Source: Melioribacteraceae bacterium
GTDB lineage: Bacteria; Bacteroidota; Ignavibacteria; Ignavibacteriales; Melioribacteraceae
DNA length: 44,348 nucleotides
Direction of reading: 5' to 3'
Assembly (NCBI GenBank): GCA_028282005.1
Contig: JANQIV010000213.1
Location: forward strand, 1 to 44,348
A program made the position numbers and the translations under genes. A model generated the notes under the pieces. It was not told where the DNA came from and searched no databases. It saw only the letters and a program-made list of their open reading frames with translations. Positions 35,978 through 43,855 of this stretch are shown here, one piece after another; the first letter of the stretch is position 1, and each line of letters starts with the position of its first letter.

Positions 35978-36516
35978 AACAATTAATCCTCAGCTTCATT
36001 GTTACTTTTTTGTTTTTTGTTTCGTGTAATAAAAATAAGGTTAAACCAACTATAGATAATTTAATTATCGATGGTGAATATCCTTCACAAGAAAGCTGGG
36101 ATTCAAAAATATTATTTTCCGAAGAAGGAAAAATAAAAGCAGTTCTTTACGCAGATCATTTAACAAAATACGACAAAAAACAAGAGTCATATCTCGAAGG
36201 AGTAAAAATTCTATTTTATAATGAAGAAGGTGTAAATACTTCCGTGCTGACTTCGGATAGCGGTATTGTAAATGATTTAACGAAAAACATGTACGCAATA
36301 AATAATGTTGTCGCAATTAGTGACAGTGGTGATACGCTTACTTCTGACGAACTACTTTGGGTAAACAAAGAAAAGAAAATCAAAACTGAAAAATTCGTTA
36401 CAATAAAATCCGAAGAAGAAATAATACAGGGTTACGGTTTCGAATCAGATCAAAATCTTAATAACTATGTAATCTACAAAATCACTTACATTACTACAAA
36501 CAATGGTAAAAACTAA
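35974..36516 (+). CDS. lptC: LptC-like LPS export protein with lipobox
   Basis: A 180-residue protein placed between kdsD and the OstA-like gene, the usual location for LptC, which takes LPS from the inner membrane transporter. The beta-rich part (GKIKAVLYADHLTKYDKK ... LTSDSGIVNDL) fits the family. Its N-terminus FLFFVSCNKN is a lipobox with Cys18, whereas the classic LptC has an uncleaved membrane anchor. The two ends overlap the neighbours (4 and 14 bases). Confidence 0.85.
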   Translation: MKQLILSFIVTFLFFVSCNKNKVKPTIDNLIIDGEYPSQESWDSKILFSEEGKIKAVLYADHLTKYDKKQESYLEGVKILFYNEEGVNTSVLTSDSGIVNDLTKNMYAINNVVAISDSGDTLTSDELLWVNKEKKIKTEKFVTIKSEEEIIQGYGFESDQNLNNYVIYKITYITTNNGKN

Positions 36517-37849
36517 TCTCAATATATTTTTCATTTTAATTTTTGCTGCTTCTCTTTTTGCTCAAGAGAATGAAAGAATAACCGTTGTCGGTGATAGCCT
36601 TGTTGGCAAAAGGGTTAACGGTCAGCAGATTAGAGAGGTAATTGGCAATGTAGTAATGACGCAAGGCGATGTGCAAATTACTTGCGATAAAGCAATCCAG
36701 TACATTGCGAAAAATGAAGCTCATCTATTTGGAAATGTAAAAGCGGTGCAGGATACGATTTTGATCTTGGCAAATTCTGCATTTTACTACGGCAATGAAA
36801 AGTTTACTGAATCGAATACGGGCGTAAAACTTAACGACGGTAATGTCGAGTTATCAGCAATTAACGGGAAATATTTTTTCAACGAAAAAAAAGCTTTATT
36901 CAACAGGGACGTTGTACTGATTGATTCGTCAAATAAATTGACTTCAGATCATCTTACATATTTTGATAAAGAGGACAAAGCAATTGCAGTTGGAAGTGTT
37001 GTAATCTCGGATGCTGTTTCGTCAATATCTGCAGATAGCTTGATTCATTTTAGGGAAAACAAAAATACATTTGCTTTTGGAAATGTTGCCATAGTTGATT
37101 CGAATAACAATGTTACAATTACCGGAAAAGAACTCGAAGATATTTCTGAAAAGAAATACACAAGAATTGATGGCGACCCATTGCTTGTACAAATTGATAC
37201 CACGGAAAGTGGTTCTATCGACACATTGATTATAAGTTGTAAAGTGATGGAAGCAGTTGAAGACAGTGTAAGAAAATTAATTGCGACTGATTCTGTAAAA
37301 ATTATAAGAGGAGAGTTTTCTTCGGTAAATCAAAAATCTATTTTATTTAGGGATGATAATAAAATAGAAACAATTAAACCAAATGAAGATGCGCCTGCTC
37401 CAATTCTTTGGTATGAAGATTCGCAAGTGGTTGGAGATACTGTTTTTATTTACCTTAATGGTAATGCACTAAAACAGATTGATATAATCGGGAATTCCTC
37501 GATAATTTCTAATCACGTAGGATTTGAATTCCGCTTTGATCAAGTTTCCGGAGACATTGTAAAACTGTATTTTGAAAATGATGAAATAAACAAAACTGAA
37601 GTGTTCGGAAAAGTTCTTTCAATTTATTATATGTTTGATGAAGAAGAACCGAATGGGCTTGTAAAAGCAAGTTCCCGAAGAGCATTAATTGAATTTGATG
37701 AAGGTCGTATTGCTGATGTAAAAATGTACGGATCGCCGGAAAGTGAGTTTCATCCGGAGAATAAAATTATTGGTAAAGAAAAAGAATTCATTTTACCAAC
37801 TTTTATTTTATATGATAATAAACCAACTAAAGAAAAAATTCTCAATTGA
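36503..37849 (+). CDS. OstA-like (LptA-type repeat) periplasmic protein
   Basis: A 448-residue exported protein (signal peptide [20 protein letters not shown]). It is made of repeated OstA/LptA beta-strand units such as [30 protein letters not shown] and AVGSVVISD, which in LptA stack to form a bridge for LPS across the periplasm. It is longer than LptA (about 180) but lacks the large beta-barrel of LptD, so it probably acts as an extended bridge. The LPS export ATPase gene follows two bases later. Confidence 0.83.
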   Translation: MVKTNLNIFFILIFAASLFAQENERITVVGDSLVGKRVNGQQIREVIGNVVMTQGDVQITCDKAIQYIAKNEAHLFGNVKAVQDTILILANSAFYYGNEKFTESNTGVKLNDGNVELSAINGKYFFNEKKALFNRDVVLIDSSNKLTSDHLTYFDKEDKAIAVGSVVISDAVSSISADSLIHFRENKNTFAFGNVAIVDSNNNVTITGKELEDISEKKYTRIDGDPLLVQIDTTESGSIDTLIISCKVMEAVEDSVRKLIATDSVKIIRGEFSSVNQKSILFRDDNKIETIKPNEDAPAPILWYEDSQVVGDTVFIYLNGNALKQIDIIGNSSIISNHVGFEFRFDQVSGDIVKLYFENDEINKTEVFGKVLSIYYMFDEEEPNGLVKASSRRALIEFDEGRIADVKMYGSPESEFHPENKIIGKEKEFILPTFILYDNKPTKEKILN

Positions 37850-37851
37850 TT

Positions 37852-38595
37852 ATGGAAAATAAATTAAAACTTAGTGGTGAAGGTTTAGTAAAGATTTACA
37901 AAAAAAGAACTGTTGTGAATAACGTTTCCGTAAATGTTGAACAGGGTGAAGTGGTTGGTTTACTTGGTCCGAACGGTGCCGGGAAAACAACAACATTTTA
38001 TATGATTGTTGGAATGATAAAACCAAACGATGGGAAAGTTTATTTGGATAATTCAGAGATAACCGGAAACCCAATGTACGCAAGGGCAAGAATGGGTATT
38101 GGTTATTTACCCCAAGAAGCATCGGTGTTCAGGCGACTGAGTGTTGAGGATAATATAATGGCTGTGCTTCAAATGATAAATCTTTCTAACAAGGAAAGAA
38201 AAGAAAAAATGGAAGCTTTGCTGGAAGAATTAAATATTACTCACATCCGCAAAAGCTTAGGTTTTCAATTAAGCGGAGGTGAAAGAAGGCGTACAGAAAT
38301 TGCACGTGCTTTGGCAACTGATCCAAAATTTATTTTACTTGATGAGCCCTTCGCCGGGGTTGACCCGATTGCTGTTGAAGACATTATGAATATTGTTGCG
38401 AACCTAAAGCATAAAGGCATCGGTATTTTGATTACCGATCACAACGTGCACGAAACTTTAAGTATTGTTGACAGAGCTTACATTTTGATTGAAGGAAAAA
38501 TCTTCAAAGACGGCAGTGCGCACGATTTAGCTGAAGACAGTGAAGTACGTAAACTTTATCTTGGCGAGAAATTCAAATTGGAAAGATACCAGTAA
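37852..38595 (+). CDS. lptB: LPS export ABC transporter ATPase LptB
   Basis: A 247-residue ATPase that powers extraction of LPS with LptFG. Walker A GPNGAGKT (39-46), signature [15 protein letters not shown], Walker [13 protein letters not shown] and H-loop ITDHNVHE are complete; [12 protein letters not shown] is typical of LptB. ATG 37852 is two bases after the previous stop; a TTG at 37846 would add only Met-Ile. lptF and lptG are not in the window. Confidence 0.95.
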   Translation: MENKLKLSGEGLVKIYKKRTVVNNVSVNVEQGEVVGLLGPNGAGKTTTFYMIVGMIKPNDGKVYLDNSEITGNPMYARARMGIGYLPQEASVFRRLSVEDNIMAVLQMINLSNKERKEKMEALLEELNITHIRKSLGFQLSGGERRRTEIARALATDPKFILLDEPFAGVDPIAVEDIMNIVANLKHKGIGILITDHNVHETLSIVDRAYILIEGKIFKDGSAHDLAEDSEVRKLYLGEKFKLERYQ

Positions 38596-38601
38596 CGAGT
38601 C

Positions 38602-38660
38602 AAAAGTTAGAAATAAAAACTGGCCTCACTTTCAACTTCTAACCTTTCCCCCTAACTTTT
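38602..38660. terminator. Weak terminator-like region between lptB and the aldehyde dehydrogenase gene
   Basis: AAAAGTTAG (38602-38610) can pair with CTAACTTTT (38652-38660), or GTTAGAA (38606-38612) with TTCTAAC (38637-38643). The two pairings exclude each other. Both genes converge here. Confidence 0.35.
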
Positions 38661-40253
38661 TTACGAATTAAAATCTTTTATAATTTTCTGAATCTCAGAT
38701 TCACTAATTCCTGATCCGTAAATCATTCCTTTTTTAACATCTGTACTTTGACTTGGTGAACTTTTTTGAACATTTGCAGAAACAACCGGATTGCCTGCAC
38801 GTGCTCTTAATCTTTCTTCAATTTGATTCATAAAACTACCGGTTGCAGCAGATGTATTCGTGAAACCGGTTGCGTCAAATGAATTTATCGTGTTGCCTTT
38901 GTTGATTGGGTTCGTCTCAAATGCGAGAGCTTTTACATTTATCAAGTGTTTTGCAGAAACGTTTTCAGAAATTATTGATCCACCCCAGGTACCTGGTCCC
39001 AAAGTAAGTGATGCATCAATTGCAGTAGTATAGCCAACTGCTCCAATTGAGCTGACTGTGTTAACAACAATTCTGAAAGCCGGTTTTTCAAGTCCGAATT
39101 TTAAGATGATTTCTTTGTTATTGCAGTGTAATGCCATTGTGTGTCCGATACCGCCAAACTCTAGTAAGTCGATACATTTGTGGCAGCCTTCAAGCCAGCC
39201 GTCAACAACATAAAAAGCCAGCATTGGTGAAAGTTTCTCCATTGAGAGCGGTTCGTCTTTCCCAACCTTTGTGCATTCTGCAACTAAAACAGTAGTGCTT
39301 TCAGGAACTTTGAATCCAGCGTATTCAGCAATAAATGTTGCAGGTTTGCCGACTATGTCAGCATTTATTTTTCCGCCTTTTGTGACGGTATTTTCTAATT
39401 TTCTTTTTTCGTCTTCGTTTACAAAATAGCAGCCTTTTTTCTTTGCTTCTTCAATCACTTTTTCTTTTAACGGTGCGTCGACAATCATTGCCTGTTCAGA
39501 TGAACACAAAACACCATTGTCAAAAGTCGTTCCGTAAACTATATCGGCAACTGCTTTTTTATAGTCTGCAGTTCTTTCGATAAATGCTGGAACGTTTCCT
39601 GCCCCAACACCGTAAGCCGGATTACCAGTGCTGTATGCTGCTCTCACCATGGCAGTACTTCCGGTTGCTAAAATCACTGCTACATTTTTTTCTTTCATTA
39701 AAGCGTTTGTGCCTTCAATTGTCGGCTGAGATAAACATTGAATCAATCCTTTCGGAGCACCTGCTTTTTCTGCAGCATCCGATAAAATCTTCAACGCTGT
39801 AGCCGTACTGTTTTTTGCCTTCGGGTGAGGACTCGCAACAATCGCGTTTCTTCCTTTTAACGAAATTAGTGCTTTAAACATCGCAGTTGATGTTGGGTTT
39901 GTTGATGGAACCAAAGCCGCTACAACGCCCATCGGTTCAGCAATTTTAACAACTTTGCCATTTTTTTGAACGTCAATAACGCCGACTGTTTTTAGGTCTT
40001 TTATATTTTCCCAAACATTACGTGAACCAAATTGGTTTTTTATAATCTTGTCTTTTACTTTACCAAAGCCGGTTTCTTCATGAGCCATTTGTGCTAATTT
40101 TTCAGCATTTGTATAGCCGGCATCCGCCATTGCTTTTACAATTTTATCAACTTGTTCCTGATTGTAATGTTTGAATTCTAATTGTGCTTCTTTTGCTTTT
40201 AAGGTTAGTTCTCTAACTTCCTGGATTGATTGCAGGTCTTTGTCAACGTTCAT
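38661..40253 (-). CDS. Acylating aldehyde dehydrogenase (AdhE N-terminal/EutE-like) with C-terminal extension
   Basis: A 530-residue NAD-dependent enzyme converting an aldehyde and CoA to acyl-CoA. Catalytic Cys250 sits in FDNGVLCSSEQ as in the aldehyde half of AdhE; VVAALVPSTNPTST and ATGSTAMVRAAYSTG are further family motifs. The alcohol dehydrogenase half is missing. After the domain ends (~490) a Ser/Gln/Lys linker leads to a short predicted amphipathic helix (ISESEIQKIIKDF, 516-528), unusual for a plain EutE-length enzyme (about 470). Substrate could be acetaldehyde, propionaldehyde, lactaldehyde or sulfoacetaldehyde. SD TGAGGA precedes the ATG. Confidence 0.87.
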   Translation of the reverse strand: MNVDKDLQSIQEVRELTLKAKEAQLEFKHYNQEQVDKIVKAMADAGYTNAEKLAQMAHEETGFGKVKDKIIKNQFGSRNVWENIKDLKTVGVIDVQKNGKVVKIAEPMGVVAALVPSTNPTSTAMFKALISLKGRNAIVASPHPKAKNSTATALKILSDAAEKAGAPKGLIQCLSQPTIEGTNALMKEKNVAVILATGSTAMVRAAYSTGNPAYGVGAGNVPAFIERTADYKKAVADIVYGTTFDNGVLCSSEQAMIVDAPLKEKVIEEAKKKGCYFVNEDEKRKLENTVTKGGKINADIVGKPATFIAEYAGFKVPESTTVLVAECTKVGKDEPLSMEKLSPMLAFYVVDGWLEGCHKCIDLLEFGGIGHTMALHCNNKEIILKFGLEKPAFRIVVNTVSSIGAVGYTTAIDASLTLGPGTWGGSIISENVSAKHLINVKALAFETNPINKGNTINSFDATGFTNTSAATGSFMNQIEERLRARAGNPVVSANVQKSSPSQSTDVKKGMIYGSGISESEIQKIIKDFNS

Positions 40254-40327
40254 TATTTATCCTCAGCTTTAACAAACCAAAATATAAAAATAGGGGGGAT
40301 AAACCGCAATTAGAGTTTGTTTTGAAA

Positions 40328-40444
40328 GTGTCTTAATTTCAATTGGTTACAAAACTAAAATCTTGTCATTCTGAATTCATTTCAGAATCTTTATAATAGA
40401 TTCCGGATCAAGCCCGGAATGACGTCTTCCGGAAATTAAGACAC
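40328..40444. repeat. Nested palindromic element containing a second GTCATT...AATGAC unit
   Basis: Outer 13-bp perfect arms GTGTCTTAATTTC (40328-40340) and 40432-40444 enclose a unit at 40365-40423 that opens GTCATTCTGAA and closes CCCGGAATGAC, with AGATTCCGG in between. The unit ends resemble those of the element at 14211-14324. It fills the spacer between the response regulator stop and the aldehyde dehydrogenase start, both on the minus strand, and may act as transcription terminator for the former. Confidence 0.7.
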
Positions 40445-40448
40445 ACTA

Positions 40449-41195
40449 TTAATTCAAACGCTCTTTTAATTTTGCGTAACCGCTTTTACTGACCGGTAAA
40501 GTTTGCCCATTTTTCAAATTTACAGTATTTGATTCGTTTGCGGAAATATCAACATTTTCTAATTGATCAAATTTTACAATGTATGATCTATGGATTCTTA
40601 AAAAATCATCGGGATTCAAATTTTCTTCAAAAAACTTCATCGTTTTTTTCTTTAAAAACTTTCCTTTTTCGGAGTAGATCATTACATAATCATCCTGTGC
40701 TTCGAAGTATTCAATTTCATCAGTTGGGACGATATTGATTTTATTACTTTGCTTAACTGCTATTCTTTCAAGATATTCTTTTGAATATTTGGTGTCTGTT
40801 AATAAGTTATTCAATTTCGCATTTTCTTTCCCACTGTTCAAACTTTTTATCGCTTTTTCAACAGCACCATTAAATCTATCTTTTGAAAAAGGTTTTAGCA
40901 GATAATCGGTTGCATTTACTTCAAATGCTTTAATCGCATATTGGTCGAAAGCTGTAGTGAAAATTATTAAGGGGGGATCGTCAATTAATTCGAGCATTTC
41001 AAAGCCGGAAAGTTTCGGCATTTGAATATCGAGAAATACTAAGTCAGGTTTCAATTCATTTATTTTTTCTATTCCCTCAAATCCGTTTCCGCATTCACCA
41101 ATCAGTTCAAGTTTTTCATGATTTTTCAAATAATTTCTAACTATGTCTCTTCCTAGTTTTTCATCATCAACTATAATTGTTGTGAGTTTACTCAT
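40449..41195 (-). CDS. LytTR-family response regulator
   Basis: A 248-residue regulator: receiver domain (1-120) with Asp10/Asp11, phosphoacceptor Asp56 in LVFLDIQMP and Lys101 in LLKPF; LytTR DNA-binding domain (about 145-248, IEYFEAQDDYVMIYSEKGKF ... FLRIHRSYIV). It is coupled to the kinase by an ATGA overlap, so the two form a LytS/LytR-type pair. Confidence 0.95.
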   Translation of the reverse strand: MSKLTTIIVDDEKLGRDIVRNYLKNHEKLELIGECGNGFEGIEKINELKPDLVFLDIQMPKLSGFEMLELIDDPPLIIFTTAFDQYAIKAFEVNATDYLLKPFSKDRFNGAVEKAIKSLNSGKENAKLNNLLTDTKYSKEYLERIAVKQSNKINIVPTDEIEYFEAQDDYVMIYSEKGKFLKKKTMKFFEENLNPDDFLRIHRSYIVKFDQLENVDISANESNTVNLKNGQTLPVSKSGYAKLKERLN

Positions 41196-42256
41196 AAAAC
41201 ATTCTCCTTCTCCAAAGGAATAAAAATATTGACTTTAAAGATTGTGCCGTCTTTTGAATAAGTTATCAAGTTTTCCTGGTTATAAATTAATTTTAGTCTG
41301 TTTTTGATATTCTGTAATCCAATACCTTCACCTTTTCTCGGTACCGCATCGGGATCAAAATTATTTTCAACAGTAATTTTTAAATATTCTGCTTCTTTCG
41401 AGCAAGTTAATATAATATTTACTTGCTCAATACTTTCATAAACGCCGTGTTTAATCGCGTTTTCAAAAACGGGCTGCAAAATCATTGACGGGACTTTTAT
41501 GTTTTCACACGCTTCTATAACATTTTCAATGTATTCAAATTTGTCTTCGAACCTTACTTTTTCAATATCAAGGTAAAGCCGTGCGTTTTTAATTTCTTCT
41601 CTTAACGGAGCTTTCTGCATTTCATTTTTAGAAACAGTTGCCCGCATAAATTCGGAAAGCTTAATTGTCATTTCCTGTGCTCTTTCCGGATTAGACATTG
41701 TAAGGGAACTTATCGAGTTGAGGCTATTAAATATAAAGTGCGGATTGATCTGGTATTTTAATGATTTTAGTTCCGCCTCTTTTACAAGCACTTTTAGATT
41801 TGATTCGTTTAATTCTTTTTCTTTATAATCCGAATAAGTTACGTAAACATAAATTAGCGAAACAATTACTACATAAAACAGTATTCCAATTGCATATCGC
41901 CAAATTAAAGAAGATAAAAGAAAATCATAATATTCTTGTTGAAATTCAAAAACACTTGTTAAGATAAAGTAACATGCAACTAACCACAGTCCAGTAGTTA
42001 TAGCTGCAGCAGCAAGGTGATTCATAATTAATCTGGGTGTGGAGTAGATATCAATTGACATATACTTCACCGGGTACCAAAAGCTCGCACCAATTAAAAC
42101 ATACATTATGTTGAAGACAAAACTATCTGCCAGGGCTGATTCAATACTCAACCCCAGCTCAAAATAGACAATTGTAAAATGGATGAAGAATAATGCTGTC
42201 CAAACCAGTAAGTAAATTAGTACGTTACCTTTTACAACCGAATCGCTTTTATGCAT
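41192..42256 (-). CDS. LytS-like sensor histidine kinase
   Basis: A 354-residue kinase with four membrane helices (about 12-138), short linker and a His_kinase/HATPase module. The phosphoacceptor is His173 in YQINPHFIFNSLNSIS; N-box FENAIKHG and G-box GEGIGLQNIKNRL follow. No periplasmic sensor domain is seen; sensing may be in the membrane or through the LiaF-like proteins. ATG 42256 with AAGGA is preferred; a TTG at 42280 would add eight residues. It overlaps the upstream gene by eight bases. Confidence 0.92.
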   Translation of the reverse strand: MHKSDSVVKGNVLIYLLVWTALFFIHFTIVYFELGLSIESALADSFVFNIMYVLIGASFWYPVKYMSIDIYSTPRLIMNHLAAAAITTGLWLVACYFILTSVFEFQQEYYDFLLSSLIWRYAIGILFYVVIVSLIYVYVTYSDYKEKELNESNLKVLVKEAELKSLKYQINPHFIFNSLNSISSLTMSNPERAQEMTIKLSEFMRATVSKNEMQKAPLREEIKNARLYLDIEKVRFEDKFEYIENVIEACENIKVPSMILQPVFENAIKHGVYESIEQVNIILTCSKEAEYLKITVENNFDPDAVPRKGEGIGLQNIKNRLKLIYNQENLITYSKDGTIFKVNIFIPLEKENVL

Positions 42257-42971
42257 ATCCTTGAATATCTCCGCCACCAAAAAGAATTAGACCTCTAACT
42301 TCCAATGAACTGTTATGATTTGGAACTTGATTTGGGTCTTTAAAACGTTTGTCTGAGATACCACCAAAAATCACAGGTGAATTGAGATCAACTTTCATGT
42401 CATTTCTTACAGTTAAATTTAATCCGCCAAAGATTACTACAACATCCAAAACGTTTTTCCCTTCTGCAAGTTTCGCTTCACGCAAATCCAAATTTGTACC
42501 GCCAAAGAGAGTTGTAATTTTACCGCCTTTAAAATTTTGTGAAACAATTTTTCTTTTAGTAGTATTTAATATTGAAGTTATGTCTACCGAATCTCCATCG
42601 TCAGATTCTTCTTTGCCTGCTAAGGGAGTTTCCGACTTATTATCGTTGGAACTAGTGCCTTTTCTTACCAGAAAATATATACCTAATGCAATTAAAAGTA
42701 ACGGCCAGTATTCCTGCCAAATGTATCTAAAAGAAACACCGAAAATGTCACTCGCAATAAATGCGCCTCCGGTTAACATAAGTAAGTATCCGAAAAAACT
42801 ATTCCTAGAATTCAAAACAATAATAAATCCTACGGCAGCCATAATTATTGGCCAGAACCTTATATCATATAAAAAATAGTATGGAAGTATGTGAGTGTTT
42901 CTCAATAGAAAGAAAGCACCTATTATTAAAAGTATTCCGCCTATCCATGCTCTTGAATTTGATTTTTCCAT
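42249..42971 (-). CDS. LiaF-like membrane protein 2
   Basis: A 240-residue protein: four short membrane helices (DUF5668-like, about 5-103) and a C-terminal LiaF-like beta domain with repeated FGG turns (TLFGGTNLDL, VIFGGLNLTV, VIFGGISDKRF, ILFGGGDIQGY). In Firmicutes LiaF inhibits a cell-envelope stress kinase; the same is inferred for this pair with the adjacent LytS. ATG 42971 has GGGGA eight bases upstream; ATG 42986 is an alternative adding five residues. It overlaps the kinase gene. Confidence 0.85.
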   Translation of the reverse strand: MEKSNSRAWIGGILLIIGAFFLLRNTHILPYYFLYDIRFWPIIMAAVGFIIVLNSRNSFFGYLLMLTGGAFIASDIFGVSFRYIWQEYWPLLLIALGIYFLVRKGTSSNDNKSETPLAGKEESDDGDSVDITSILNTTKRKIVSQNFKGGKITTLFGGTNLDLREAKLAEGKNVLDVVVIFGGLNLTVRNDMKVDLNSPVIFGGISDKRFKDPNQVPNHNSSLEVRGLILFGGGDIQGYA

Positions 42972-42987
42972 TTTATTTATCCCCATT

Positions 42988-43680
42988 TTAATAACTTTTT
43001 ATTTCGCCGCCGCCAAATATTACGATGCCTTTTATAATCAATTTTTTGTTTTCGTCGTAATTTATGTTTGGGTCTTTCACACGTTTATCGGAAAAGCCGC
43101 CGAAAATCGGAAGGGCATCATTCACTATTAACCAATCACGAGGTACAATGAATGTATTTCCCCCAAATATAGTAACCATGTCTATTGTATTTTTTCCTTC
43201 AGCGAGTTGGCAGTTTGTTAGGTTAATCTCAGCACCTCCGAAAATGGAAGTTACTTTCCCGCCTTTAAAATTTGATGTGTGATAGCTTCTTTCTCCTCCA
43301 CCAAAAATCGACATATCATTAATTTTATCTTCATCATTAATTTCTTCATCTTTTACTGAACCTACTTTTGATACAAAAACACTGAATCTATTTTTATTGG
43401 CAAGAAAGTAAATTCCAAGTACGATTAAAATTATCGGCCAAAATTCGCTTCCCATAAAAAATATACCAATTAAAAATAGAATTATTCCGCCTGCTTTGTT
43501 TTCGCTGGTAAAAAATACAGCTGTTCCGGCAACAAGAAAGAATAATGGAAAGATTCCGATATCCCTTATAAAATAAGGTATTTCAATTACGTAAAAATTG
43601 TCTAAAAGAAAAAGACCGCCAATTACTATTAAAAATAATCCGATCCATATTTTTGGGCTTGTTGATTTATCATTTGGCAT
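42988..43680 (-). CDS. LiaF-like membrane protein 1
   Basis: A 230-residue paralogue of the next gene, same layout: about four membrane helices (10-100) then a LiaF-type beta domain (about 125-230, SIFGGAEINL, TIFGGNTFIV, PIFGGFSDKRV, VIFGGGEIKSY). Strong SD GGAGG six bases before the ATG. It is the first gene of the four-gene operon with its paralogue, kinase and regulator. Confidence 0.87.
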   Translation of the reverse strand: MPNDKSTSPKIWIGLFLIVIGGLFLLDNFYVIEIPYFIRDIGIFPLFFLVAGTAVFFTSENKAGGIILFLIGIFFMGSEFWPIILIVLGIYFLANKNRFSVFVSKVGSVKDEEINDEDKINDMSIFGGGERSYHTSNFKGGKVTSIFGGAEINLTNCQLAEGKNTIDMVTIFGGNTFIVPRDWLIVNDALPIFGGFSDKRVKDPNINYDENKKLIIKGIVIFGGGEIKSY

Positions 43681-43745
43681 TTTTACCTCCGTTTTTATTT
43701 TTCTGACGCTAATTTAGTTTGAGAGTTTTATAAATAAAACGGTTT

Positions 43746-43775
43746 ATCGGTGAATGCGATGTAATAATCGGTAAA
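43746..43775. promoter_or_regulatory. Candidate LytTR operator: two 9-bp direct repeats
   Basis: ATCGGTGAA (43746-43754) and ATCGGTAAA (43767-43775) are separated by 12 bases, 21 bases start to start. LytTR proteins bind two 9-bp direct repeats 12-13 bp apart; each copy matches the published consensus at about six of nine positions. It lies 66 bases upstream of the LiaF/LytS/LytTR operon. Confidence 0.45.
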
Positions 43776-43802
43776 CAAATGAATATTTATTTTTTTGTTC
43801 GC

Positions 43803-43833
43803 TTTTTGATGATTAAGTTTTTTTTTATAATTG
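43803..43833 (+). promoter_or_regulatory. Possible promoter of the K+ channel gene
   Basis: TTTTTG at 43803-43808 and TATAATTG at 43826-43833 are 17 bases apart, close to the TTTG / TAnnTTTG pattern of Bacteroidota promoters with one mismatch, 22 bases before ATG 43856. Confidence 0.3.
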
Positions 43834-43855
43834 AATATCACTAAAAAAGAGTTAA

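Noticed and set aside
38661-40253. Bifunctional AdhE truncated by mutation
   Set aside because: The frame ends with a structured tail and a natural stop, and no alcohol dehydrogenase remnant follows downstream on the minus strand.
40365-40423. CRISPR repeat or small RNA
   Set aside because: Single unit with variable interior and no spacer array; palindromic ends point to an intergenic repeat element.
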